A stretch of DNA of 63,662 bases from Ectocarpus siliculosus (taxonomy: Eukaryota > Sar > Phaeophyceae > Ectocarpales > Ectocarpaceae), in assembly GCA_000310025.1 (NCBI GenBank), contig FN649737.1, positions 1,707,590 to 1,771,251 of the forward strand, written 5' to 3'. The stretch's first letter is position 1; the number at the start of each line of letters is the position of its first letter. Below the pieces are notes generated by a model, which was not told where the DNA came from, made no database searches, and saw nothing but the letters and a program-made list of their open reading frames with translations. A program made the position numbers and the translations under genes. Positions 23,800-35,710 of this stretch are shown here, piece by piece.

Positions 23800-25052
23800 A
23801 GATAAACCGCGAGTTCGATTCCATCACCCACTTGGTTTTTCTTTTTGCAAAGAAGAAAAATTACACTAAAAGGAAGACCCTATGACGACGATGGCGATGC
23901 GTCGCTCGTGGACCAAAAGTCAGAGTCCGAACTTGCAAGTTCGGTGAAGGTTCTATGTGGCGGACGTGGTTGACCCGTATACGAAAACAAGAGAAAAAAC
24001 GATTGTGAAGGTGAAAACGGCGACTTACGTCCAGCCGGTCGAGTTTCGGTTAACCTAAGAAGTCTACACTTATTACCAGCACTCAAGACAGACGACTCGG
24101 AGAGGGGGGGGGAAGCATTAATATGGAGATCACCTTTTACACGAAGGGCACAACGTCCCCAACGTCTGTCGAGGACGATTCCCTCTTTTCATAAACACAC
24201 CACAACTCCTGTAAGCCTTTAGGCCATTCGCCCTTCCCTTTCGTGCAAGCGCTGAATGTTTTCAAAGGGCTTCGTTTCATCTCCGCATGTCTAAACGAAG
24301 CAAGTAGACTATACAAGGGATATATTCTGTTCGTCATGCCCTCGCCTGTGTTGTTGTCTCCTGTCTGTCTGTATGGACGTACACAAAATGTTTGCATATA
24401 TCTACGCTGTGTTAGGTTCTCGTGTAGGGCATGCCAGTATGTAATTGTTTGGTCCAATGTTGCTTCTTCCCATCAAATGCCGAAAATTGTGCATGTTTGG
24501 ATCGTGTCATACCTATACAGCAGAAGTTCTCTCGTGCATCGGAGATCACCATCAGACCACCAGCGAAAAAGAAAAGCTGTACAGCAGTGAGGAAAAAAGG
24601 CTTAATGTCATTTTTCCCTTACTTTCCTGTTTCTACGTCTGACTGCGGCAAAGCAGAAACCCGGCGTTTGTTTGGGCGCCCTCGAAGTCTCCCTGAAAAT
24701 AATTCCATAGACAATCGCCTCATTTCATCATTGAATGGGTCTATCGATGTTTACCGTCGACGAGTCCTTACGCCTCTGAAAATGAACTTTTTGGTCAGAT
24801 TTTCCACAAACGTTCATGCATGACTCACAACGCCACCAACGTTTAATGCATAGAAGATCTTACGGACGGACGGATGGCCATCATAACGACCACAATCAAT
24901 CACTCTTCGTGCTTCCTGATACCTTTCAAACAAGGGCAAACCTGAACGACACTTGAAGAAAACTTCATGTAAACATGGAACATTTGGTCCATCGACATAC
25001 TACAGACCAGCAAAGAGCGCAACACATCAGGTAGCGACGGGAATCGTCTTGC
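23800..25052. other. No gene recognised
   Basis: Short ORFs on both strands only. Near 24163 a third copy of CTGTCGAGGACGATTCCCTC, known from the tRNA-Ser flanks, is followed by unrelated DNA. Confidence 0.35.
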
Positions 25053-26334
25053 TCAAGCTTGGGCGAGAGATTCTACCAGCCTTCGGCTTGGCCGCCTCAT
25101 CCTAGAACCGATACGGCGTGCAGGCTCTACAGGGGGTACGGGCGCGGCATCCGGTGCCGCCGCCTCTCCGTCATTCCCGCCTTGTTGCTCATGACTGTCG
25201 CCCTCGGCGGCTTCAGCCGGTACTCCTTCTTCACCTCCATTCCCGCCTTCTTGGTGACCTCCATAGCTTTCAACCGGTGATTCTGCAAAATTCAGGGGTC
25301 CAACCTCCGACAAGTCGAACCGTGACGGTGCAGGGCCCGCAGGCATGAGTGGGGCACCGATAACACCCGCCCAAGGCACGGCCTGGGCATGGGGTTCGTC
25401 GTCGTCGTCCACCGCGCCTAGTAGATCGTCCGAGGAAAGAGAGTAGCGGGCCTCCGGCACGGCAGGAGGAGGGAAGGGCGCCTGCCGCTGCGGGGCTGGG
25501 TCCGGGGGCTGCAAAATGTTGGGCTCGCCGGCCGGTGCCGGGGGAAGGGCTGCCGGTGCCGGGGGAGGCGGTGATGGTGCCGGCGAAGGGGGTAGTAGGC
25601 GGGCGTTCCTCAGCGGGCCCGAGTTGCCGGCTCGGGAAGGGGCGCCGGCGATCGCCTGGATGTCTCTGCCGTCCACCTCACGCACGGGACGACCCATGTT
25701 GTCGCCGAGCCCCGAAGGGGCGGCGGTCGCGTCTGGGAGCGAGAGTGCGCCAGCAGCGTCTCCACCGCCCCGGTGTCTCGTCGCCTCGGGGTGAACACCG
25801 CCCGCGGAGCCGCCCTGGTTGTCCGGGTGGCCTGCGTGCCTAGCCGTAGGTACCGCCGGACCGGCGCCTCCTCCAGGTTGGGGGTGTTTCTGTCGCCTGG
25901 ATGTCTCTGCCGTCCACCTCGCGCACGGGACGACCCATGTTGTCGCCGAGCCCCGAAGGGGCGGCGGTCGCGTCTGGGAGCGAGAGTGCGCCAGCAGCGT
26001 CTCCACCGCCCCGGTGTCTCGTCGCCTCGGGGTGAACACCGCCCGCGGAGCCGCCCTGGTTGTCCGGGTGGCCTGCGTGCCTAGCCGTAGGTACCGCCGG
26101 ACCGGCGCCTCCTCCAGGTTGGGGGTGTTTCTGTCTTTTTCGCTTGAGGTTGCTGTGCCCGATCGCCCTTGATCCGGCCTCTTCCTCGTCTTCTTCATCC
26201 TCCTCCTCCTCCTCCTCCTCCTCTAGCTCCTGCCCAAAGGAATGACGGGAGGAACGAAAGCGGGGCGTGGACGGAAATACTAAGTGGTGTGGGCAAGGTT
26301 TAGGCCCATCTTCGCGATCCTCTTTCTCCAGCAC
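25053..26334 (-). pseudogene. Acidic/Pro-rich ORF broken by a 241-bp tandem duplication
   Basis: From 26334 the minus strand encodes an N-terminal region with a long Glu/Asp run, then a Gly/Ala/Pro-rich middle and a C-terminus ending RRIGSRMRRPSRRLVESLAQ. A 241-bp segment is present twice in tandem (25653-25893 and 25894-26134), nearly identical (one A/G difference noticed). Because 241 is not a multiple of three, the N-terminal frame shifts in the second pass and stops; read with one copy, it joins the C-terminal frame without a stop (about 347 residues). The C-terminal Arg-rich motif resembles the linker before RT in copia elements, so a retroelement relic is possible. Function unknown. Confidence 0.5.
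25653..26134. repeat. 241-bp direct tandem duplication
   Basis: Copy 1 starts CGCCTGGATGTCTCTGCC at 25653 and copy 2 starts with the same words at 25894. Both end at GGGGGTGTTTCTGTC. The near-identity implies a very recent event or an assembly duplication. Confidence 0.9.
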
Positions 26335-28070
26335 AACATGACGAAGTATACCTCAGCCCCACGATAGATGTACTGAATCTGCAATGTAAGTAGATGGGTC
26401 GAGGTAGTTTTCGAGCCGTTCTTCGTTTTCGATATGCGGCATTCGATGAAAGCGCATTTGGTCAGAGACTGAGCGGATTTATATAACCCTTCGTACCTAA
26501 CCGTCCGTTTGGTCTACGTCATGTTCGCCGGGGGTGCAGGTTTTGATGTAGGAGCAACAAGCCAGAACTTCAAGAACACAGTGGAAGAAGAAGCGTGCCG
26601 CTAGGATATCTTCCCCGCCAGCTGGCGTATACCTGCATGAGCGTGCAGAAATGTAAAATGTGCCTGCAGTCACTCATTTGCGGAGGTAGACATGCGGATG
26701 GGCCCACGGTGAGCATCAATCTTGATCGTTTCGCCTCCACCATCGGCCATCGACCGTAAACCCTAACCCCAACCCCCAAATAACAGAGCTTGATGTTTAT
26801 TGGGAAGGTTCTAGGTTCGTTTTTACGGGTTTTCCGCCGAAATCACTTGAGGAAACATCCAAACATTCCTACCAGTCCGGAGTCTTGCACACCAGCTCCC
26901 TCGTTCAGTGCTTCCTCTCCCTCTGGTTCCCTGTTCAACGTCGGACCAATTTCCTGGGACTGTCGAGGGTCATTTCCCTGTTTCAACCGCGTCTCATACG
27001 AGATGGCATCGGCCTGAGCAAAACAATCAAACACGAAACAATACAATTACTGCATGAAGCGCTTCCTTTCTACGCCAGACAGTATATCGCCGGTACATTC
27101 CCGCCCACGTGTGGTTACCAGAGGTTCGGTTACCAAAAGCAGTTAGGGATAAATGGCCTCTCTATTTACCCTTCCACACAAGGGCCTACTGTCAATGGCG
27201 GGGAAGTGGTTCCTTCGATATGAATGTACTGCTGTGCACACCGCTGTTCCTCGCTTGTGATTGGGTTTGTCTGTGGACCTGCAAGGGATCCAACGACTTG
27301 GTGGATAGTTCGTACCCTCTTATGTGTCTAGATCAGGGGAGTGCCCGCACCAATGCCACAACCACCGAAAATGATTTGTGTCATACCTGTGCCTGGTTGG
27401 AGAGCTGCTCGCCGACGTTCGGTCTTGCAGGGTTCGGTGGGCTCAACGATGTAGGAACATCAGTTGGTTGGAGGGCCAGTTCGTTCGCTGTGAATCCCCA
27501 TACCTTTAGATGCTCTTGCACCGCCCTCATTCAAGGAACTTTCAACACATGGAGCAGGCGATGGAGGTAATACGGGACGGGTGGGCCCGTTATTCAGCGA
27601 AAAAATCTCTTGTATTCTTGCTTGAGAAGACAGGGATGTTGAAGAGAAACACCAGGCGCAGACAGACACTTACCGTTAGGAAAGACTCGAATTTTTCGCT
27701 AGGCGATGGTATAACGTCGTTCCATGTTTGCGACCCTCAACACCACACCGTGATTCTGTGGTGCCTCGCTCGTTCGTATCTCATCCCAAACACCGCACAT
27801 GTAACAAGTGTGCCCAGTAAACATTGCTCCACTGGGCCGAATCATATCATGAGCGGGTGTTGAAGAGAGAGTCATATCTCATACTCCTCATACTACCAAT
27901 ATTCCCACACGTCTTACCTAGCAAGCACTGCGCCGCGTACGTTGGTCCCGTCTCTTTCAAAAAGAGGAAACGGTCTCCCGTCCTCTATGCGAATTCCACG
28001 TGCTTCCGTTTGCGCCCTCTGTAAGTACGTGAACGCATCTTGCTTGTAGGGCGAAGAGAAATAGGTTGTT
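26335..28070. other. No gene recognised
   Basis: Short ORFs only. A short TAAACCCTAACCCCAACCC stretch near 26757 resembles telomeric repeat but is too short to interpret. Confidence 0.3.
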
Positions 28071-28071
28071 C

Positions 28072-28435
28072 TCCTCGTCAATTTCACCGTGAACCACGGC
28101 AAGGCGGTGAAGCGACCTTGACACAGATACCCATGAGGAAAATACAGTGCAACAGTAGAAAAATCGGCACAAGAAGTCAACATCAGCCGGCATTGAATGG
28201 CAGCGTAACCACTAAGTGAACGCCGTGGTATCTGGAAAACCGTCGTATACATACCGTGGAACTAAGGTCGTATACGCACCGTGAATACACCAAAGGTGTG
28301 CGCCATTCATTACCCACTGATATATCGGTTCTTATAGCGTATTTTCACACTGAATATTGTTCATGGGCAACTCTGTCATGGTACGGTATAGATTCACCGC
28401 ATTACCGTGGTTCACGGTGCAATTAACGAGGATGG
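28072..28435. mobile_element. Hairpin element with about 45-bp inverted ends
   Basis: CTCGTCAATTTCACCGTGAACCACGGCAA.GCGGTGAA (28074-28110) is the imperfect reverse complement of TTCACCGCATTACCGTGGTTCACGGTGCAATTAACGAG (28391-28430). About 280 bp of non-coding DNA lies between. This is the architecture of a small TIR element, but no target duplication was identified. Confidence 0.5.
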
Positions 28436-28649
28436 TCCTCCGAAAAAAGGTCAAGCGTGAAGAGTCGCAAGGAGAAATCATGAGCAAGAGATTGGATGAT
28501 CGCAAGGCGCTTGAAGCCAAACCAGACCTCATTGCGCCCGCTGTCATTGGACCACGTTGGAGATCCAACGATTCTCAAGAAGACAAGACCCTGCATGATA
28601 GAATCATACCAACGAAACTCGAGAAATAAAACGCTTTCGTTACAAGAAA

Positions 28650-28730
28650 GCTCGCTTACGCCGGGATTGGAACCCCTGACCATGGGTGAAACGTTTGCGA
28701 GGATACCAACTAGACTATTACCAGGGCGAC
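28650..28730 (-). repeat. tRNA-like sequence (second copy of the SINE-like family)
   Basis: On the minus strand, A-box TAGTCTAGTTGGTA and B-box GGTTCCAATCCC are properly spaced, preceded by GCCCTGG. The stretch TCTAGTTGGTATCCTCGCAAAC nearly matches the sequence at 3629-3700. Stems are imperfect, so it is read as a tRNA-derived repeat rather than an active tRNA. Confidence 0.5.
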
Positions 28731-29649
28731 CGTCTACATATCATCGGTTGGAAAATTCGGACAAGCGCGATCAGGTCATCTGGGCGAGGAAAGCAACACA
28801 AGCGGGAACGCAGAACGACGTTTCAACCAAGTAGCGCCAGAGCAACGAAAATAGCAAATCCCACTGTGTACCAGGAGCGTACCACTGGAAATGGTGCCTA
28901 CATGGAAAATCGAGTAAAGGTAGCGTGGGCCATCACCAACCAGCCAAACAAGGACAGATCAGGAAATACAGAGACCTCTTCGACGAAATCAATATATTCA
29001 ATTTCACGTACTCATGTCGGACCTTGTGTCCGCCTATTTGTCTTTGTCAGCGCCTCTCCCTAATGATTGGGTCGAATCGGGACCAATCATCTACCGCACG
29101 TATGTTCAGTGTCGGCGATGCGATTGCTAAAATCCACGAACCAGGATGCTTCCGTTGCCGACGGTCATACACGTGCGTAACACAGCTACACATTTGGGAG
29201 AGCTACTGGTTGCGTGGCACTTCTGATGAAGTACGCTCAAAACGTTGTTCCGCCTATCTACATGGTGATTGCGACTGATCATAGCACAGAAACGAAAGCG
29301 GTTTTACCCGAGAGGTCACTCCTAGCCGTGCATGAGTCTCGAATGTCGAGGATGTGGCGAGACCCGAAGCTGGGAGTGACCGATCGGAGTCGAGTCAAGG
29401 ACGTGGGGCGTCATCGAACGAGCAACGTCTCTTGCGTGCGTGGAATGAGACAAGGCACCCTAAGGCTAGCGAATAGAAACCCAAAAATGATTTTATACAC
29501 TTCCTCGAGCGTCCTGCTAGTAAGTGGTGGAGTCACGTCCTTTCGAGTGCGCAATCGCCTAACGTACGGGGAAGAGGCACCAACACCTACCTGTCAACAC
29601 ATTGTGAGGATAGTAAAAGTCTTGGTCCGACCAGATTTCGGGGGCGGAT

Positions 29650-29930
29650 CGATAGAGAAAGCTGGACAATGCCACACAAGCAACCAGCAGCACCACGTGA
29701 GGTTCGGAGCGGCCGAGTTGGCGATGATGTCGGGCTAGAGCGGGGTTGAGGTGGTGTCGGTGAAGCATGGAGGCACAGCAGGGAAGTGCGAAGGAGCGCA
29801 AGTTCGGAGGTGAGGGCGAGTTGACCTTCATTCTCTCCGCAGAAGCGTAGAAGCATCGCCCGTGTCGGGGGTGAGAAGGAAGCGAGTAGGAGCCAATAGG
29901 CTTGCACCCAAGGGCCACGGCGATGCTCAT
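29650..29930. repeat. Diverged dispersed repeat, copy 1 (pairs with 30733-30995)
   Basis: Shared blocks with the downstream copy: ATAGAGAAAGC, ACACAAGCAACC.GCAGCAC, GGAGCGGCC.AGTT, GAGGGTGAGGGCGAG-type words and AGTAGG.GCC...GG. Similarity is patchy, at about the level of old duplicates. ORFs on the minus strand of the two copies align loosely but contain no known domain. Confidence 0.45.
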
Positions 29931-30732
29931 GTTCGTGTTGAACGGCAGCAAAGCGATAGGCGTTTCGTAGTTTTCAATGGCAGCAAGTAATAGCGATTCG
30001 AGGACGGTTTAACACCGTCGAATTTAGTAATGTTGGAACATGTGCGAATAATATATGCACAACGGACGGCAATGGTTGATCTGTTTTTTGTTACCGAGAC
30101 ATTTGGTACTACCAATCTGCGCACGGTTTGCTTGCACCAAGCTAGTACGATCTTCAATTCTGTATTCAAGCAGCCGACGAGCGTGAAGCTGAGGCCCGGA
30201 GCAGCCACGGCGGATACGAACCTCTGGAAGCTCGGACGTTGCAGGAGAGGCACGTTAGCGCGCCAGAGGTAGAAGTTTGACGAAAACGTCATGGTCACGG
30301 ACCTACCTGCCTTGCTGAGAAACAATAACGAAGGAAACCAATGGTTTTGGAGATGGCCAGGAGATCACAAGGTAGTGCGTACGTAAATGTCCAAGTCGAT
30401 GAACCTGGCGAGCAGCGAGTGAAGACCCGGCAGAATCGCAATGAAACTGAACGGAGTTGGGCCAACAACGCGAGAAATCAGGAGAAAAGAATACGGGAGA
30501 CACCGTCGTAGTGCCGATCGTCAGCAGAGAGTAGCGAAACAAACTGCACCAGCAGGTAGGGCCGCCACGTCGGACGACGGAAGAGTCGAACACGACGCGG
30601 CATTGTGGTGAGACACCAGTCACTTGCCCCGGGGCGACGGGACAAGATCGGTCATTGTGTTAAGGGAGGACGATGGTCTACGAGAGGCGGGATGATGAGA
30701 CGAGGGCGGGAAAAAGAAGGCACAGGAAGGGT

Positions 30733-30995
30733 TGAATAGAGAAAGCCAGCCAGACCAAGCTACACAAGCAACCGGCAGCACTGCGCGAGGCTTTGGAGCG
30801 GCCAAGTTAGTGACGAGGACCGAGGCGCGGGGTGGAGAAGGCTTTTCACTGAGGCATCCGCCGTAGAGGTGGAATGGAGGAATGGTTCGAGGGTGAGGGC
30901 GAGATGGGGTCCTTTCTGCCCAGATTCAAGAAGGTGTGTTGGAAGCGGGAAGGAGAGGAGTAGGGGCCTGTAGGTCCGCACCCTAAGGTTACGAC
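30733..30995. repeat. Diverged dispersed repeat, copy 2
   Basis: Same orientation as 29650-29930, about 1.07 kb downstream. It shares the ACACAAGCAACC block and the GAGCGGCCAAGTTAG block, so the two form a diverged direct duplication. Confidence 0.45.
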
Positions 30996-31110
30996 AGTGC
31001 CCAAATTGACAGGTGTTTGCCGAGCAGAGGCGGCACGGGGCGTTGCAGAGCTAAATGAGACTATGCAAAGGACCAAATCAGTCCTCTACATTACTGTCCA
31101 TATGGGTGTA

Positions 31111-31830
31111 GCTTCCATGGAAGTAGATGTTTACTTCCATGGAAGCAGTACATACTTCCATGGAAGCTCATTGATTTTAGCTTCCATGGAAGCTCGAAAC
31201 TTACTTCCATGGAAGTGCGGTGGACTTCCGTGGAAGTTCACATAGCTGGGGGGTCAGCAACAACTTCCATGGAAGTTGAAGCTTCCATGGAAGTTGGTAG
31301 CTTCCACGGAAGTGGTTTGGAAGGCTTCCACGGAAGTAGATTACACCCACTTCCACGTGCTTCCATGGAAGTGGGCCATATTCGGACAGCTTCCATGGAA
31401 GCATAATTTCAAGCTTCCATGGAAGCATCAACGCTCTACTTCCATGGAAGTACACCACCCGACCCCAGCTTCCATGGAAGTAAAAATATCTTGCTTCCAT
31501 GGAAGCATCATCGCTCTACTTCCATGGAAGTACACCTCCCGACCCCAGCTTCCATGGAAGTAAAAATATCTTGCTTCCATGGAAGCATCAACGCTCTACT
31601 TCCATGGAAGTACACCACCCGACCCCCACCTTCCATGGAAGTAAAAATATCTTGCTTCCATGGAAGCATCATCGCTCTACTTCCATGTAAGTACACCTCC
31701 CGACCCCAGCTTCCATGGAAGTAAAAATATCTTGCTTCCATGGAAGCTGTCCAAACGTGTCGTGGCGAAACTTCCATGGAAGTATGCCGTCCGGCCCAAG
31801 CTTCCATGGAAGTATTCAGAAGCGACTCCC
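31111..31830. repeat. Array of the palindrome CTTCCATGGAAG (array 1)
   Basis: About 28 copies of the perfect or near-perfect palindrome RCTTCCATGGAAGY occur within 720 bp, centred on CCATGG. From 31413 to 31733 the array is organised as four 80-bp units, each holding three palindromes with fixed spacers (ATCAACGCTCT, ACACCACCCGACCCC and AAAAATATCTT). Before 31413 the spacers are irregular. ORFs through it only repeat the palindrome's translation (FHGS, PWK) and are not genes. Confidence 0.9.
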
Positions 31831-31839
31831 ATGGAGACG

Positions 31840-33070
31840 TTCGCAGATGTCATGGCCTGACGGGAGTAGACTCGCATTGGTTCTGTATGCGTCGAGAGCA
31901 TCATGGCGATGTGAAATACGGTTTGGCTATTTCGCAGGGGATGCAGCCCGATTGTCTGGGCAAAAAAATACGATTTGGATTCCACGCCGTCGCGAAGGTC
32001 TTCCCACACTCGGCACCCATGCCTATCAAAGCTGTCACGCCTAGAGATATTATCGCAATGGAGCACACGCTCGAAGTGGTGTGATTACGATTGGTGCGCT
32101 ACGTGACGAGAGCCGACTTGTTGTGTCATCCTGCTCACTCGTGGGAGTTGGGAAACCAACGATCAAAATAAAAGGGAACAGCAGTGTGTAGTAGACTAGG
32201 TTCGTTCACGAAAGCGGGATGTGGACACGGGGGGGGGGTAGCCGGCAGGTGAAAGTTTACGTTACCACAGCAGCTCTCACACCAGCGCACAGCAGGTGTA
32301 GTAGTATCAGGTGCGTGGTGTTTGCACTCTGTTTCTGTCCGTGGACGCACACGTCAGAGAGGACAGTTACATCTATCAGCTGTCGCTCGTTTTGTAGCGA
32401 CAGCTGTGGCATCTTATAGTCCATACTAAGCTGCGGTTTGTGGCCGGCCTCCGTTGCGTCTCAGTATGTTGTATGTCTCGAAACGGCCAGATGAAAGGGC
32501 AAGAGTGTTATGTAAAGCTCCACACCAGCCTCGGGTGTAGGATTGTTTCGGCCGCCGGAGACTGCTTCATTGTTTCGAAGGGGCCCGGGGGAACGAAGTG
32601 TTTTGTCTTAGACAACAAACAATCGGGCGTCGGTCATCTACCTTTTCGTAGAACTTCAGTTCCAAAGCCCCACGAGCCAACATTGAAAGAGTAGGAGTAC
32701 AAAAATAGTCAACATATAGTAGTAGTATCCGTCAAATTAGGTTGGAACACGTCATTGACCAGCTTCCACTCTGAACCACCCGCCTTGCCAACTTCCCCTT
32801 CCTGGCGACCTCCTTCGGCACTGCACAACAGGGATCGATCTTGTCTCGCAAATAAATGTACTCGTTTGTACGTACATCCTTGGTTTTCTTATCGTGTTAC
32901 ATTGCTACTACGGGCTATAGGGGCTGCTCCTGGGGTACCCACGCCAAGATTGAGATATTGACCCTGTAATGTGCGGGGTGTCTGCCATCTGTAGTAGATC
33001 TCCACCGCTCCACATCGCCAGCAGCGCCAGCGGTGATTCACCCCATGCGAGAACAGGACGCCGACGCACA
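31840..33070. other. Mostly unassigned; one short ORF at 32440-32694
   Basis: The open frame at 32440-32694 (+, 84 residues) has a natural-looking composition (CYVKLHTSLGCRIVSAAGDC) but no known domain, no clear splice sites and no partner. The rest contains only short ORFs. Confidence 0.25.
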
Positions 33071-33074
33071 GACG

Positions 33075-33275
33075 CCTCGATAGTAGACCCGGGGATACAT
33101 GGGTATATGCCCCCCTACCCACAAATGGAACCGAAGGGACGATGCCTCGGCGGACAAGCCGGGGATACATTGGTGTGTATGTCTCTCCCAAACGACCCCG
33201 ATTCGCCCACGCATCGGCGCAAATTCCGGGGTTGCATGGGTACATGTCCTCGCCCCCCCCCCCAAATGACGCCGA
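33075..33275. repeat. About 75-bp degenerate tandem repeat, three copies
   Basis: CCGGGGATACATGGGTATATG, CCGGGGATACATTGGTGTGTATG and CCGGGGTTGCATGGGTACATG are each followed by a C-rich block, then CAAA.G and a GATG..T.GGCG-type block. Period is 70-80 bp. Confidence 0.6.
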
Positions 33276-34448
33276 TCTTCGATGACTTGGCGTTGTCTTT
33301 GATTATTTTTTCACGTATACCGTTGCGACTAAACTGTGCGCGAAAGAATTCGGGACGTCTTACAGATTTACGTAGGTACTTGGCTTATTGCACTCTTGGG
33401 GCGTGTAGGTTCAGAGGTCTTGGTTCGTTTTTCTGGGGTCCCACAAGAGAGAAGAAAAACATTTGGAGCTCGCATTCTGCAGGAGACAGAGCGTGTAACA
33501 TGCAGGACCATTCGGAGGGCCACGCAGCAGAAGTGCAGCAGCTTTTTGCTACATCGAAGTTCGGACGAACCATGTCGTAGTTGTTCTCCCCTGCACCCTC
33601 CCATTATCTTTGTTGGTGGATAGGAGAGATACGATACAAGTGAGGACTCACTTAGTATAGGCCCATATAACAGACTAGGGTTAAGGATTGGCCCCCCGCC
33701 CCCCAATGGGGCTGGAGGCCAACATCCAGGACCGATGGTGGTGAGTGTCCGGCAAGAAGGAAAGAAGAAGAAGAAGGGGAGAGGATTTGTAGGGGCGGGA
33801 AGAAGGGACGGTGTTGGGAGAGGAAAGGAAGTGGTGAAGAATTTCGACACTCGACGAGCGCGCGGTCCCGTCGGAGGTGAAAGGGACATACATGTCAGTC
33901 CGTAGTCTTGTCTATTGCATCGAAAAGTCGAAATTCGAGGTGTACATTATGTACATGACGATGGAGAAGGCCGACGAGGAAGGTACGAAGAGAGGAAATT
34001 GCACCCCACGTTCGAAGTCGGTGTGAAAACCGCCGCAAGGAAGGAGTGCAAAGGAGAAAAAGAAGGAGACGTCGACGTTTGTTTGCGTCGTGGAACGATC
34101 CTCCTTTTGTATAACGTTGGTACTCACCAATGCAAGACGGGGGGTTAGGGTTAAATACCCATCGTGAAAGTCAAAGCGCAGGTCATAACTACGTGCGTGC
34201 TTGCTTGTGACTCATGCACGGAGAAGTTACCACGGAGACTTGTTATCAACTAGAAGTTTGAAGGCTGGCTGAGAAGGTTTGAAGACACAAACACTTAGCG
34301 ACGATGGCAAGCGCGACGTCAAAACTTAACAAGAAGAAAAGTCCACACCAAAAAAGAAAAGAAGGCCGGATGCCGACCTATTATGGCTCTCTCGGAATGA
34401 AGGGATTCGCACAATTTCCAACAGGCAATAATCCAAAAGTACGGACAC

Positions 34449-34512
34449 ATGAAGGTACTTGGTAGAGAGAGATCGGAACGGTTTTTAATGCGAAGACACA
34501 ACAACAACAACA
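34449..34512. repeat. Dispersed repeat with AAC microsatellite, copy 2
   Basis: Partner of 23192-23285, with the same GAAGGTA / AGAGAG / CGGAACGGTTTTT / GAAGACA order before an AAC run. The flanks are unrelated. Confidence 0.55.
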
Positions 34513-34989
34513 ATGATGAAGGTCGACCCGTCCTGCGTCGTTCGCACTGTAAAATGATAAATGCGAAAGATGGACTGCGTAAAGATCCAGCGGTCTTTTT
34601 CGGCAGTGGCAAAGACAAATATGCAACCAAAATATGCAAAAATATGCAACCACATGCCGCAAAAAAAAAATAATTGAGCGGGATTGTCGAAGTAAATAGT
34701 CTAGAACACCGCCTTCTCTGTTGTTACAGGCAGGTTTGCTTCCACAACCCGGGAGCCCAACCCCTTCTTGTATTTCGGCCTACAACACTCCAAACGACAC
34801 AAGCACCGGTAGGAGAGTGCGTGGGAGATGCCGTAACAGCACAACTCCACTCTCCAACGACATCTATGTACAGTAGTAGTACTGCTGTCTGTCGTTGTAG
34901 CACCATGTGGAAGATCTCCGAGGGGTCCTCCTGCGCGGTAACGACAACATGGCGAGAGCTCTACGTGTACCTGTCGTCGACACATGTGG

Positions 34990-35600
34990 GAGCCGCGATA
35001 AGCAACTTCCATGGGGGTAGACAGAGCTTCTTCGGTATCAAACAGACTACTTTTCTGGAATTAGACTCTCTTTTCACGAGCCCTCTTGTGAGCTTCCGCA
35101 GCAGCAACATGCCAGGCACGTCTAAAGGTGGCTTAGACGCCCGCTGTACTAGCTTCCGCGGAAATACTGTCGCGTACACGGTCACCCATATGTGACCTTT
35201 CGTGGAAGTACCCTTTATATATATCCAATTTCACCAACCTAGGTTTGCCTGTGGTTCGGAGATCATTTCCACAACCGAAACGTTTCCGCTGAGCAACCGT
35301 ATAATCGAGTGTTATCGTGTCCGTAGCATGAAACTGGCTTCCGTATCAGTCGTTTTCTACTTTCGATGCAAGTACATCTCGGAAGCGCAGGGCATTTTGT
35401 CACGCTTTGATGGAAGCCGCCTGGAAGCTACAGCAGTGCGACTCCCCCACCGTAGCTCAACCCGATTACGCGATTTCCATGCACATGGGTTAATCTTAAA
35501 GGGGGGTAGACTGAGCTCCCATGGAAGCAGCGGTGGTTGCTTCCTTGGAAAGAAGTATCGCCTGCACTTGTACGGAAGTACTACCGGACTTACATGGGAG
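34990..35600. repeat. Decayed CTTCCATGGAAG-family palindromes
   Basis: Scattered half-palindromes and mutated versions occur at irregular spacing: CTTCCATGGGGGT (35004), CTTCCGCGGAAAT (about 35152), CGTGGAAGTACC (about 35199), TCCCATGGAAGC (about 35517) and CTTCCTTGGAAAG (about 35539). They look like an old, degraded array of the same palindrome family as 31111-31830. Confidence 0.55.
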
Positions 35601-35705
35601 TCCGTCCATCAAAACTATCGTGTTATATATATACTCACAGGATCGTCGTGACGTGATACATTTCTTGTTATTGGCATCGGAATAAAAAAAAAAGATGGCT
35701 CGAAA

Positions 35706-35710
35706 TTTGG
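35706..35710. other. Target-site duplication TTTGG (left)
   Basis: TTTGG directly precedes the 5' LTR and the same five bases directly follow the 3' LTR at 42804-42808. A 5-bp duplication is typical of LTR retrotransposon integrase. Confidence 0.9.

Noticed and set aside
25053-26198. 381-codon ORF taken as an intact gene
   Set aside because: It reads the first duplicate copy in a frame different from the upstream acidic ORF; the single-copy frame explains both ends better.
29300-29390. Possible tRNA or structured RNA (GGTCACTCC ... GGGAGTGACC)
   Set aside because: Only a short imperfect stem; no A/B boxes or conserved loop pattern.
31111-31830. CRISPR-like array of repeats and spacers
   Set aside because: The repeats are 12-14 bp palindromes with spacers that are themselves repeated and very short; the surrounding DNA is eukaryotic and no cas genes are present.
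31111-31830. Long ORFs across the palindrome array (FHGS / PWK repeats)
   Set aside because: They exist on both strands and in several frames only because the repeat has no stop codons; no independent coding evidence.
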